Below, in pieces: positions 1 to 5,751 of a stretch of 17,393 bases of DNA; the stretch's first letter is position 1, and each line of letters begins with the position of its first letter. Source of the stretch: JBBTVI01 sp038063315 (lineage in GTDB: Bacteria; Patescibacteriota; Minisyncoccia; Sungbacterales; HO2-52-23). Where the stretch lies: positions 1 to 17,393 of the forward strand of contig JBBTVI010000043.1 in the NCBI GenBank assembly GCA_038063315.1, read 5' to 3'. The position numbers and the translations under genes are program-made. The notes beneath the pieces are model-generated. The model saw only the letters and a program-made list of their open reading frames with translations. It was not told the DNA's origin and searched no databases.

Positions 1-54
1 TCCAGCATTTCTGCCTTTACGGATTGTTTCGTCGCTGCTGCTCCTCGCAATGAC
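1..54. repeat. MITE-like interspersed repeat, cut by window edge (copy A)
   Basis: Read on the minus strand, this end starts gtcattgcgaggagc and continues to a gacgaaacaatcc block. It matches the left ends of the copies at 14265, 15399 and 17340. Only one half is in the window. The bases after it (55 to about 110) also match the flanks of the 15399 and 17340 copies, so the repeated unit is longer than its terminal inverted repeat. No transposase is visible, so a non-autonomous or purely palindromic repeat is the best description. Confidence 0.75.
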
Positions 55-110
55 GCATGTAATAGCGGTGTTGATGGGCTGTGATGGTGGTCTTGATAGG
101 GCTGTGAAGG
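55..110 (-). repeat. Conserved flank of copy A with a duplicated ~26-bp module
   Basis: Read on the minus strand this holds two similar units in tandem, roughly tcacagccctatcaagacc followed by tcacagcccatcaacacc, directly before the gtcattgcgag repeat end. One such unit precedes the copy at 15399 (about 15364-15398), and a more diverged one precedes the copy at 17340 (about 17305-17339). The copy at 14265 lacks it. No coding potential is seen. Confidence 0.55.
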
Positions 111-111
111 G

Positions 112-177
112 TTACCGGAGCGGGTAACCGCTCACCAGTTGAGGGTTTTGCACGCCCAAACCCTCTGGATAAGCCAT
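112..177 (-). CDS. Possible 21-codon small ORF with a strong Shine-Dalgarno
   Basis: On the minus strand, ATG at 177-175 opens a 21-residue ORF (MAYPEGLGVQNPQLVSGYPL plus R) closed by TAA at 114-112. A GGAGGT ribosome binding site (complement of 186-191) lies 8 nt before it, the best-matched site in this gene-poor end. Against it: the ORF is tiny, it lies in an inverted-repeat region, its 3' part coincides with the arm and the direct repeat, and no clear promoter was found. It may be repeat-derived noise or the remnant of a lost gene. I do not recognise the peptide. Confidence 0.2.
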   Translation of the reverse strand: MAYPEGLGVQNPQLVSGYPLR

Positions 178-270
178 TTTTCGTTACCTCCGCATTGTGA
201 ATAAAGCCGTGGGAGCGCGCGAAAATGCCCTTAATAAGCCAAATCCTTCCTTGATCGGTGAGCGCTTACC
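123..270. repeat. Inverted-repeat-bounded region (14-bp arms) with internal hairpin
   Basis: The arms are ggtaaccgctcacc at 123-136 and ggtgagcgcttacc at 257-270, complementary except for one position. A direct repeat ttaccggagcgg also sits at 112-123 and 266-277, partly overlapping the arms. Inside is a perfect 8-bp hairpin, gagggttt (141-148) with aaaccctc (158-165). No T-run follows, so it is not an obvious terminator. It may be a small mobile palindromic element or a folded transcript end of an upstream gene outside the window. Confidence 0.5.
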
Positions 271-280
271 GGAGCGGAAC

Positions 281-310
281 TTGACAAGTATGCATATTTT
301 ATACTAATAT
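281..310 (+). promoter_or_regulatory. Putative sigma-70-type promoter
   Basis: A perfect -35 box TTGACA lies at 281-286. An AT-rich stretch follows, with TAATAT at 305-310 (18-bp spacer, 4 of 6 consensus matches) as the best-placed -10 candidate; TATACT at 300-305 looks better but is too close. Transcription would start near 317 and run into the terminator at 545-582 with no gene of normal size between. Confidence 0.5.
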
Positions 311-316
311 TGAAAA

Positions 317-582
317 AGTAAATTTAGTCCAAAAAACGCTTATCCTTTCTCGATGGCTGGCTAGCGTGCCTGAGTCCGATCATTGTGGTCGATGCTTGGA
401 CACGATAGGAACAGCCATTTGATGGAGTAGTTTTTTAACATTATTTTCAAATTCTCTCGGCTTGGCCGCCGAGATGAGAAGGGGGGTGATGTGGAATGGC
501 GATGTGCGTGGAGTACACCATATTGTAAACCGCTGACCAAAAGTCCCCGTAGCGTTCAGTCGCGCGGGGCATTTTTATTTTT
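317..582 (+). ncRNA. Candidate structured small RNA (~265 nt), family unknown
   Basis: The stretch is bounded by a promoter-like sequence (281-310) and a strong intrinsic terminator (545-582) and has no ORF of normal size. It can fold: gatggctg (352-359) pairs with cagccatt (412-419) around an inner gtcc/ggac stem, and ctcggc (456-461) pairs with gccgag (468-473). I looked for hallmark sequences of RNase P RNA, tmRNA, SRP RNA and tRNA and found none. A 15-codon ORF (489-536, starting MWNGDV) just after a purine-rich GAGAAGGGGGG run could mean a leader peptide instead. Promoter, folding and function are inferred; terminator and lack of a long ORF are seen. Confidence 0.4.
545..582 (+). terminator. 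Intrinsic terminator of the candidate RNA unit
   Basis: ccccg (545-549) pairs with cgggg (565-569), with a further gcg/cgc (552-554 and 561-563) closing a ttcagt loop. It is followed by atttttattttt (571-582), the classical GC-rich hairpin plus U-run on the plus strand. Confidence 0.8.
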
Positions 583-625
583 CAGATAAAAATTTTCGTA
601 AACGATTACGGTCTTTCATTCTGTT

Positions 626-655
626 TGCAAATAAATGCGATCGCGGTTATTTGTA
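626..655. repeat. GCGATCGC-centred imperfect palindrome (family member 1)
   Basis: A 30-bp near-perfect palindrome with gcaaataa-type outer arms and GCGATCGC at its centre. There is one mismatch pair plus two G-T positions. It lies just after the RNA terminator. Core and layout match the perfect palindromes at 2893-2924 and 17193-17226, though the arm sequence differs. Confidence 0.65.
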
Positions 656-702
656 AAGAGGGAAGATCAGTTTGGTGAAAAATGCAGAAATAAGCCGCTT
701 TC

Positions 703-809
703 TGTCATTCCCGCGCAGGCGGGAATCCAGGTTTCTTCTCTTGTAATAGGGCCGAATCTGGACCCCCGCAGGAGTTACACTGAATGCAGTCGAAGGGCGG
801 GGGGTGACA
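703..809. repeat. MITE-like repeat with tgtca/tgaca ends (second family)
   Basis: The left end tgtcattcccgc contains a perfect hairpin, attcccgc (707-714) with gcgggaat (719-726), followed by ccag. The right end has ctggacccccgc (cccccgc at 763-769), gcggggg at 797-803 and tgaca at 805-809, so the ends are roughly complementary. A nested cactgaatgcagtcgaaggg segment resembles a motif common in bacterial interspersed palindromes, and a related one lies at 12761-12790. The translation VIPAQAGIQ is typical of such repeats read as protein, so no gene is called here. Confidence 0.65.
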
Positions 810-840
810 TCAAAAATGCACATTCACAAAACTCAAAATT

Positions 841-869
841 TTGACGTTTGTCGCGTCTTTATGTAGGGT
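841..869 (+). promoter_or_regulatory. Weak promoter candidate for the HD-domain operon
   Basis: TTGACG at 841-846 has five of six -35 consensus bases. TAGGGT at 864-869 lies 17 bp further on but matches only half of the -10 consensus. It is placed between the MITE-like repeat and the first gene of the operon. A second TTGACA at 893-898 is too close to the start codon to serve this gene. Confidence 0.25.
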
Positions 870-921
870 ATGGATACGGTTCGGAATGAACATTGACAAA
901 CCATAGAGGAAGGATGGAACC

Positions 922-2091
922 ATGCGCTATTGGGATCCACTCTACGGAGAATGGGAATTACCGGAAATCTTGGCGCGTCTGGCCCGTACCAGGGAAATGC
1001 AGCGCTTGCGCGGGATTACGCAGTCGGATTTGCCCAATTTTCTTTTGTTGCGCGGGCCAATGCCGAGCAGGTTTCAGCACGGGCTCGGCGTTGCGTATCT
1101 TGCCTGCCTCCTTTTTGCGCATAACCGCCATTTGGTTGATGAATATCTCCCCCTGCTTCCCGCGGCCGCGTTGCTCCATGACGCGGGCAGTCCTCCGTTT
1201 TCGCATCTCGGAGAGCATTTTTTGCGGGAAGTGACCGGAAAGGACGGCGAAGAATTTCTCATGGATATTCTCGATGGGTCAAAGACGGAACGGATTCTGC
1301 GCGACTACGATATATTCATTGAGGATGTCCTGGATTTGGTGACCGGGCGCAAGCAGCCGATTGCCGCGGTTCTGAACGGCTCGCTTGATATTGACAATCT
1401 GGATAATATTGCGCGTTATCATGCGGCCGTGGGGCTTGGATCAGCGCCGTATCGTCCGACTTTGATTGCACTTTGTTTTCGCCACCTCGCGTCTTCCGAT
1501 GAATGGTTTCTGATGGATTACTGCTATCCTGAGACGAAAAAGTGGCAAGAGGCGCGCGCAGCGGTCTATAGTGCAATCTATGCGCCGGAGCATCTCAGCG
1601 TTTCAAGGATGGTTTATCGGGCGCTTGAGATTGCGTTTACCGAGGGCGAAATCGGGCGCGATTTTTTCTTTTTGGATGATGCGGCCGGGCTCGCGTATTT
1701 GGCTGAACGCTGCAACCGGCGCACGGCGTATTTGATCCGGAAAGCCATCGCGTGGGAGTGGTATGAGGAGATCGTGTCGATAGCAACGGACAGTCCCGGG
1801 CCGGGTCTTCAGTGCCTTGCGTCGCATTGGACCGGTCGCCGTCGGCTTGCGGATCTGATATGTGCGGGCGCGCGGATTGCGCCGCAGCATGTCTGCGTGT
1901 ACGCGGGCAAGGGGAAAGACCGAAGGGATGTGACGGTGCGCTTTATAGACGCTGGAGGAAATTGCGTCAAGCAATGCCCGTATACCGCGGCGGTCAAGCC
2001 CGTCTATCGCCTGAAGATTTATGCGCCGTATGGTTTGTCGCGGCGGACAAAAATGAAAATCGCGGAGATCGCCGCATCAGCGGTTGAATGA
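922..2091 (+). CDS. HD-domain phosphohydrolase (dNTPase/SAMHD1/YwfO-like superfamily)
   Basis: The 389-residue product carries the ordered metal-binding motifs of the HD superfamily: H53 in RFQHGLGVA, the His-Asp pair H86-D87 in LLHDAGSPPFSH, and a downstream DIDNLD segment (D156, D158, D161) that resembles the later Asp motif of dGTPase/SAMHD1-type enzymes. Such proteins hydrolyse nucleotides or other phosphoesters in the cytoplasm; the substrate cannot be told from sequence. The C-terminal half (about 230-389) has no motif I recognise. The ATG at 922 is supported by an AGAGGAAGGA site (905-914) seven bases upstream. It is the first gene of a plus-strand operon with the genes at 2111 and 2583, which end in the terminator at 2828. 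Alternatives are a deoxynucleotidase, a nucleotide second-messenger hydrolase or a defence-type HD effector. Confidence 0.85.
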   Translation: MRYWDPLYGEWELPEILARLARTREMQRLRGITQSDLPNFLLLRGPMPSRFQHGLGVAYLACLLFAHNRHLVDEYLPLLPAAALLHDAGSPPFSHLGEHFLREVTGKDGEEFLMDILDGSKTERILRDYDIFIEDVLDLVTGRKQPIAAVLNGSLDIDNLDNIARYHAAVGLGSAPYRPTLIALCFRHLASSDEWFLMDYCYPETKKWQEARAAVYSAIYAPEHLSVSRMVYRALEIAFTEGEIGRDFFFLDDAAGLAYLAERCNRRTAYLIRKAIAWEWYEEIVSIATDSPGPGLQCLASHWTGRRRLADLICAGARIAPQHVCVYAGKGKDRRDVTVRFIDAGGNCVKQCPYTAAVKPVYRLKIYAPYGLSRRTKMKIAEIAASAVE

Positions 2092-2110
2092 AGAAAATGA
2101 GGTGTGATGA

Positions 2111-2533
2111 ATGGATAAGCAATTATCAAAACCGACCTGCGGAGTTCTCTTTCGCGATGCGTTACAGCAATTTACGTTTATGGATCCGGAGACGATTCCT
2201 GTTTTTGCTGCCGGATTCGTAACGGGCCAGGCGGAGAAAGTGTATATCGGCGCATGCAAGGCCGCGATGTTTCGTCCTTCGGAGGAGTATCGCGATATGT
2301 TCATGCGGATTCTGACGGATACGAAAGAGCGCTATGGCCTTGCGCTCACCAGTTTTAATGGTGAGCTATGGATTGCCCGGCCAGAGAACGTAACGCTTGT
2401 GGAAAGTATTTTTAACCTTGTGCCGAATTCTGCCGAATGGCATGAATTGCGTGGACAATTATGCGGGGTTCCGCCGCAGGAAATAGATCTGAAGTTCCAC
2501 CTCCGTCGTGGAGACGGCGAGAGAGCGGATTAG
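2111..2533 (+). CDS. Hypothetical protein in the HD operon
   Basis: The product is a 140-residue soluble protein that I do not recognise. It starts 19 bases after the HD gene stop, behind GAGGTG (2099-2104), so the two are very likely co-transcribed and perhaps functionally linked. Visible features are a compact mixed alpha/beta-looking N-terminal part, a central segment rich in aromatic and charged residues (around EEYRDMFMRILTDTKERYG), and a C-terminal stretch NSAEWHELRGQLCGVPPQEI followed by a basic-acidic tail. There is no signal peptide or membrane segment. The WH..L...LCG pattern looks like a conserved family signature, but I cannot name the family. Reading frame, start and operon position are well supported; the function is unknown. 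Confidence 0.75.
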   Translation: MDKQLSKPTCGVLFRDALQQFTFMDPETIPVFAAGFVTGQAEKVYIGACKAAMFRPSEEYRDMFMRILTDTKERYGLALTSFNGELWIARPENVTLVESIFNLVPNSAEWHELRGQLCGVPPQEIDLKFHLRRGDGERAD

Positions 2534-2582
2534 CGAGATTAACCATTAACGCATAGCGCTACATGAATAGAAGGCATTGAGC

Positions 2583-2792
2583 ATGTTACAGCCACAGTTA
2601 CACGAGGATATTCTTCGGCGGCTTTCTGCGGTCGCGGAGAAATTCGATATGCCCGTTGCGCGCTTGTGTAATTTTATTGTCGCGACGGCCCTTGAGGAGC
2701 TGGAAGGCGTGGATCCGGCAGAGTATATTGTTGCGGACTTCACGCCGTTCAATTTTCTTGACGAGTATTTTAAGGAGGAGAATATGAATTGA
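2583..2792 (+). CDS. Small protein, possible ribbon-helix-helix type
   Basis: The ATG at 2583 is preferred over the TTG six bases earlier because AGAAGG (2569-2574) is eight bases from the ATG but only two from the TTG. The product has 69 residues. Its first part (LHEDILRRLSAVAEKFDMPV followed by ARLCNFIVATALEELEG) resembles the beta-helix-helix pattern of ribbon-helix-helix DNA-binding proteins; an acidic, aromatic tail follows. It is the last gene of the HD operon and ends about 35 bases before the terminator. A DNA-binding autoregulator or antitoxin-like role is possible but inferred from a weak pattern only. A strong TAAGGAGGAG (2771-2780) inside its 3' end has no convincing gene behind it. 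Confidence 0.6.
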   Translation: MLQPQLHEDILRRLSAVAEKFDMPVARLCNFIVATALEELEGVDPAEYIVADFTPFNFLDEYFKEENMN

Positions 2793-2827
2793 TGTGGGGC
2801 GTCTAAAAGCGCTTCTCTGGTTGATCT

Positions 2828-2858
2828 GCCGATGGTTTTTGCCGTCGGCTTTTATTTT
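2828..2858 (+). terminator. Intrinsic terminator of the HD operon
   Basis: gccgatgg (2828-2835) pairs with ccgtcggc (2842-2849), an 8-bp stem with one G-U pair, around a tttttg loop, followed by ttttatttt (2850-2858). It closes the three-gene plus-strand operon and faces the end of the minus-strand glycan operon. Confidence 0.85.
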
Positions 2859-2892
2859 ACGAAGCGGTGATATTACGATTGCAGGTCAAACA

Positions 2893-2924
2893 TTGCACTT
2901 AAACGCGATCGCGTTTAAGTGCAA
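2893..2924. repeat. GCGATCGC-centred perfect palindrome, 32 bp (family member 2)
   Basis: Every base from ttgcacttaaac to gtttaagtgcaa pairs around the GCGATCGC core; the symmetry axis is between 2908 and 2909. The same 32 bp recur at 17194-17225. A lone half-site gtttaagtgc follows at 2946-2955. It sits between two convergent operons, after the plus-strand terminator. No T-run follows on either strand, so it is not a plain intrinsic terminator. It could be a protein-binding or REP-like site. Confidence 0.85.
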
Positions 2925-2971
2925 AGATGAGGAAACACAGGGAATGTTTAAGTGCGGACGGGAAGGAACCG

Positions 2972-4042
2972 TCAATACGCGCCGCGCGGTAAGATAAGGT
3001 GAGGGATGGTTTTGAGAATAATCGCAAGATCAAGAAAAAACGAACGGTGCAGCACATAGTAGATATCGTATTCGAGGTGCTCGGCAAGCGGGAGATCCTT
3101 TCGGCCGAGAATCTGCCAGAGGCCGGTAATGCCGGGTTTGACGGTGAGGCGCAACCGCTGCCAGGGCGCGTAGCCCTCCACAATAAAAGGCATCTCGGGC
3201 CGCGGCCCCACGATTGCCATATCTCCTTTCAGCACGTTCCAGAATTGCGGTATTTCGTCAATGCTGTATTTTCTGAGGAGCGCGCCGATTTTCGTTATGC
3301 GCGCGTCTTCGCTTCCAGTGGGCGAGGGCGCATAGAGCGGCGTGTCCGTCCGCATGGTGCGGAATTTATAGAGCATGAAATTTTTGCCCCCGAGGCCCAC
3401 GCGTTCCTGCCGGATGATGGCGCGTCCCGGCGAGTCGCGCCGGATGAGCCATGCGATAATAGGGAAAAACGGGAGGAGCACGGCGAGCGCAAGCGGGGCG
3501 CAGGCGGCATCAAAAAACCGTTCGCCCCATTGAATAAGAGAGAAGGATGCGGCCCATCCGTCTGTCGGCGCGCGGGTCTCAGTATTTGATTCCGCCTGCG
3601 CCCGGAGTGACTGCGCGGCATCTTCACAGCGGCTGCGGATTTTTGCATCTTCGTCCGTTTTACACGATGGGGACATAGAGTAGGCGATGAAAAGGCGGCC
3701 GAGATAAATGAGCGGGAGCGCGAAGCAGAAAAAAAGAATCGTGAGAATGCGCGAGTAGTCAGTTTTGGTAAGGAACGAAAACGCCGCGAGAAATAATCCC
3801 CACAGCGCGAGCGCGCGCAGAAAATCGGCGAAGTAGTCGAGTGAATGGATGCGTTCTTCCCGGTACAACCGAAAAAGTTTGAATGAGAGGATAAGGAGCG
3901 CGACCGCGGAGAAGAGGAAAAGAGCATAAAAAGCAAGCGCCTGGACAGGAGGAAGGGGAAGCGCGCGGCGGAGATGGTATGCCGCAAAAAAAGCGCCACC
4001 GACGCTCAGAAGATCCGCGATAATCAAGTAGGTGATTTGCAT
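2972..4042 (-). CDS. Polyprenyl-phosphate sugar-phosphate transferase (bacterial sugar transferase family)
   Basis: The enzyme would transfer a sugar 1-phosphate from a nucleotide sugar to undecaprenyl phosphate in the inner membrane, starting glycan assembly. The C-terminal half has the PF02397-type core: RQERVGLGGKNFMLYKFRTM, then SIDEIPQFWNVLKGDMAIVG with the expected Asp-Glu catalytic pair, PRPEMP, and PGITGLWQ. The N-terminal part has about four membrane helices, as in WbaP-like enzymes. A TTG start at 4120 would add 26 residues; the ATG at 4042 is chosen because translation then begins with the first helix and leaves the inverted repeat at 4059-4104 untranslated. At 356 residues it is shorter than WbaP-type proteins: only a ~45-residue polar linker lies where they carry a Rossmann-like domain. 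Last gene of the minus-strand operon. Confidence 0.92.
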   Translation of the reverse strand: MQITYLIIADLLSVGGAFFAAYHLRRALPLPPVQALAFYALFLFSAVALLILSFKLFRLYREERIHSLDYFADFLRALALWGLFLAAFSFLTKTDYSRILTILFFCFALPLIYLGRLFIAYSMSPSCKTDEDAKIRSRCEDAAQSLRAQAESNTETRAPTDGWAASFSLIQWGERFFDAACAPLALAVLLPFFPIIAWLIRRDSPGRAIIRQERVGLGGKNFMLYKFRTMRTDTPLYAPSPTGSEDARITKIGALLRKYSIDEIPQFWNVLKGDMAIVGPRPEMPFIVEGYAPWQRLRLTVKPGITGLWQILGRKDLPLAEHLEYDIYYVLHRSFFLDLAIILKTIPHLILPRGAY

Positions 4043-4058
4043 ACTTATAGTAAACCCG

Positions 4059-4104
4059 TATATACCCAAAATTAACTGGTTTGCAAAAAAGTTTTGGGTA
4101 TATA
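4059..4104. promoter_or_regulatory. Inverted repeat upstream of the PGT gene
   Basis: tatatacccaaaa (4059-4071) is perfectly complementary to ttttgggtatata (4092-4104), separated by 20 bp. It lies in the 106-bp gap between the GT2 stop and the ATG at 4042, just upstream of the PGT start. It could be an operator for a dimeric repressor or an mRNA hairpin that adjusts expression of the last gene. No T-run follows on the minus strand, so a terminator is less likely. Confidence 0.5.
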
Positions 4105-4148
4105 TCAACAGCGCTCGCAAAAAATGAAAATGTATTTTCGCTTTTTGC

Positions 4149-4922
4149 TCACTTGTTGATATAACGCTTCACAAAAAACCGAATCGCGCTTTTTGCGTGC
4201 GACCATTTATGCGCGCTCCATAGCGGCGCTTTGGCGCTGCGCCGTTGGTAGTGGTGCCGGATAACGGATTGGGGAACATACATTATGTCCCAGCCAAGGC
4301 GGCGCACTCTATAGCAAATGTCAACGTCGTCATAAACAAGGAAGAAGTTTTCATCATATAAGCCGATTGTCTTGAGCGCCTGCCTGCGAACAATATGGCA
4401 TGCGCCGAGTACCCAGTCGACGGAACGGGGCGCGTTGGCGATTTCATCAAGCATGAGGTGTTTGCGAATAATCGGGTTAGTGTCGGAGGCGCCGATGGCC
4501 CGCGCGACAAATGTCAGGGGCGTGGGAAATGTTCTGCATGAATATTGCGGGGAAAAATCGGGATAGACAAGCTGCGGCCCCGCAATAGCAACTCGATCGT
4601 TTTTCCTCATATACGCATGAAGCGTTTGTATGGCGTTGGGTTCGAGTTCGGTATCCACGTCCAAAAATAAGAGAAATTCTCCGCGCGCGGCGGCAATGCC
4701 GGTATTCCGGCCGCCGGCAACGCCTCGATTGTTCTCGTTGCGGACGGTCAAAATCCATGGATATGCGGTTCGTAGCCACTCAGTGACGTTATCGGATGAT
4801 CCGTTGTCGACGACGATAAGCTCCGCATCGGTGAGGCGTTCGCGCTCATAGGTCGGAAGCAGTTTCTCGAGAAAATGCCTTTCGTTATGCGTTAAAATAA
4901 TGACGGATAAGTTTGGCGGCAT
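4149..4922 (-). CDS. GT2 family glycosyltransferase (rhamnosyltransferase-like)
   Basis: A 257-residue GT-A fold enzyme that would add one sugar from a nucleotide donor to the growing lipid-linked glycan on the cytoplasmic side. Seen: N-terminal LSVIILTHNE, VDNGSSD at 38-44, NRGVAGGRNTG around 65-75, the metal-binding LDVDTEL (D88, D90), DWVLGACHIVRR near 169-180 and YDDVDICYRVRRLGW near 197-211. These are hallmarks of the WbbL-like GT2 branch. There is no membrane helix. The ATG at 4922 follows the TylF-type gene by 26 bp with no clear Shine-Dalgarno, so translation probably depends on operon coupling. Sugar and linkage cannot be predicted. Confidence 0.93.
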   Translation of the reverse strand: MPPNLSVIILTHNERHFLEKLLPTYERERLTDAELIVVDNGSSDNVTEWLRTAYPWILTVRNENNRGVAGGRNTGIAAARGEFLLFLDVDTELEPNAIQTLHAYMRKNDRVAIAGPQLVYPDFSPQYSCRTFPTPLTFVARAIGASDTNPIIRKHLMLDEIANAPRSVDWVLGACHIVRRQALKTIGLYDENFFLVYDDVDICYRVRRLGWDIMYVPQSVIRHHYQRRSAKAPLWSAHKWSHAKSAIRFFVKRYINK

Positions 4923-4948
4923 AGTGCAGTTGTCGGGTGGCCCGGCGC

Positions 4949-5719
4949 TTATGTTGTTTTGATGCCGACGCGGCCGGTGACATCAATGCGATGGAGCAGC
5001 ATCGGTGTCGTCTGGCGGGAAAAATATTCATCTATCGCTTTTTTGGCGCCGGCCCATGCGCCGTAATCGTCCGTAATGAAAACCGCGTTTTTTTGGAGAT
5101 GGGGGTAGAGATGCGTCATCTCGTGTCGCGTTGATTCATACCAGTCGGTATCAAGGCGCAAGAGCGCGATACGGGCTGGAATATTTTTTGGTATGGTGTC
5201 TTCGACCTTGCCTTTTATAAAAATCAGATTCTTCTCAGGATAGCCGGTGCTGGAAAAGTTGTTCCTGACCTCGTCGAGCGGGGCATGGCACCATGCATTG
5301 TACCCAGGTTTTTGCATACGCCTCCAATGTTCAACCGTTTGATCGGGCCCGCTTTTTTGTTTTGTTTTTCGATCCTCTGCGGTCGGCGCGGGCATTCCTT
5401 CGTAGGTGTCATACATGTATAACTTTCGTTCCGTATCATGGAGCCCGCGCAAAATAGACGCGACAAGCATCATGCTGCCGCCCTTCCATACGCCGCATTC
5501 AACGACATCTCCAGGAATCCGATGCCGGACAATATATTCGGTCGCTTGATACAGGGCATACATCCGTTCAACGGAGGTCATGGTATATTGCGTGCATTGC
5601 CGATATGCCGAAAGAAAATCCTGCTCCACGGAATTTTCAAATTCGGGGGTTAGCTGTTGGCCAAGAAGATGCGCCTGCGTGTTGACTAATTTTTCTAAAA
5701 TTTTATGGATATGTATCAT
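4949..5719 (-). CDS. TylF/MycF-type O-methyltransferase
   Basis: A 256-residue S-adenosylmethionine-dependent methyltransferase of the macrocin-O-methyltransferase family (PF05711 type), known to methylate sugar hydroxyls. Seen: GDVVECGVWKGGSM (70-83) as the SAM-binding loop, YDTYEGMP (103-110), LRLDTDWYEST (188-197) and ITDDYGAW (215-222). The Asp residues of the last two match the metal-binding and catalytic positions of this family. In a glycan operon it most likely methylates a sugar of the repeat unit or a chain-end residue. The start follows the upstream GT4 stop by 32 bp without a clear ribosome binding site. Methylation of a nucleotide sugar before transfer is possible. Confidence 0.9.
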   Translation of the reverse strand: MIHIHKILEKLVNTQAHLLGQQLTPEFENSVEQDFLSAYRQCTQYTMTSVERMYALYQATEYIVRHRIPGDVVECGVWKGGSMMLVASILRGLHDTERKLYMYDTYEGMPAPTAEDRKTKQKSGPDQTVEHWRRMQKPGYNAWCHAPLDEVRNNFSSTGYPEKNLIFIKGKVEDTIPKNIPARIALLRLDTDWYESTRHEMTHLYPHLQKNAVFITDDYGAWAGAKKAIDEYFSRQTTPMLLHRIDVTGRVGIKTT

Positions 5720-5751
5720 TGAGGTTCGCTAAGCGAAAAAGAAGGGCAGTA

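Noticed and set aside
317..582. RNase P RNA, tmRNA, SRP RNA, 6S RNA or tRNA as identity of the RNA unit
   Set aside because: No P4-type gaggaaagtcc, no tmRNA ends, no ggaaggaagcagc SRP core and no T-loop were found; a 6S-type fold could not be shown by eye.
597..610. Small cgtaa/ttacg inverted repeat
   Set aside because: Five-bp arms with a four-base loop are too short to separate from chance without further copies.
635..844. 69-codon ORF on the plus strand
   Set aside because: It translates the MITE-like repeat at 703-809 (VIPAQAGIQ is a usual product of such repeats), has no good ribosome binding site and no family similarity.
2794..2997. 67-codon GTG-start ORF after the strong TAAGGAGGAG
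   Set aside because: It runs straight through the operon terminator (2828-2858) and the palindrome at 2893-2924, and the Shine-Dalgarno is 13 bases from the start. The strong site may be a leftover of a lost gene.
2999..3999. Overlapping ORFs on both strands within the PGT gene (196 and 234 codons)
   Set aside because: The PGT frame carries all conserved motifs; the others are shadows with biased composition.
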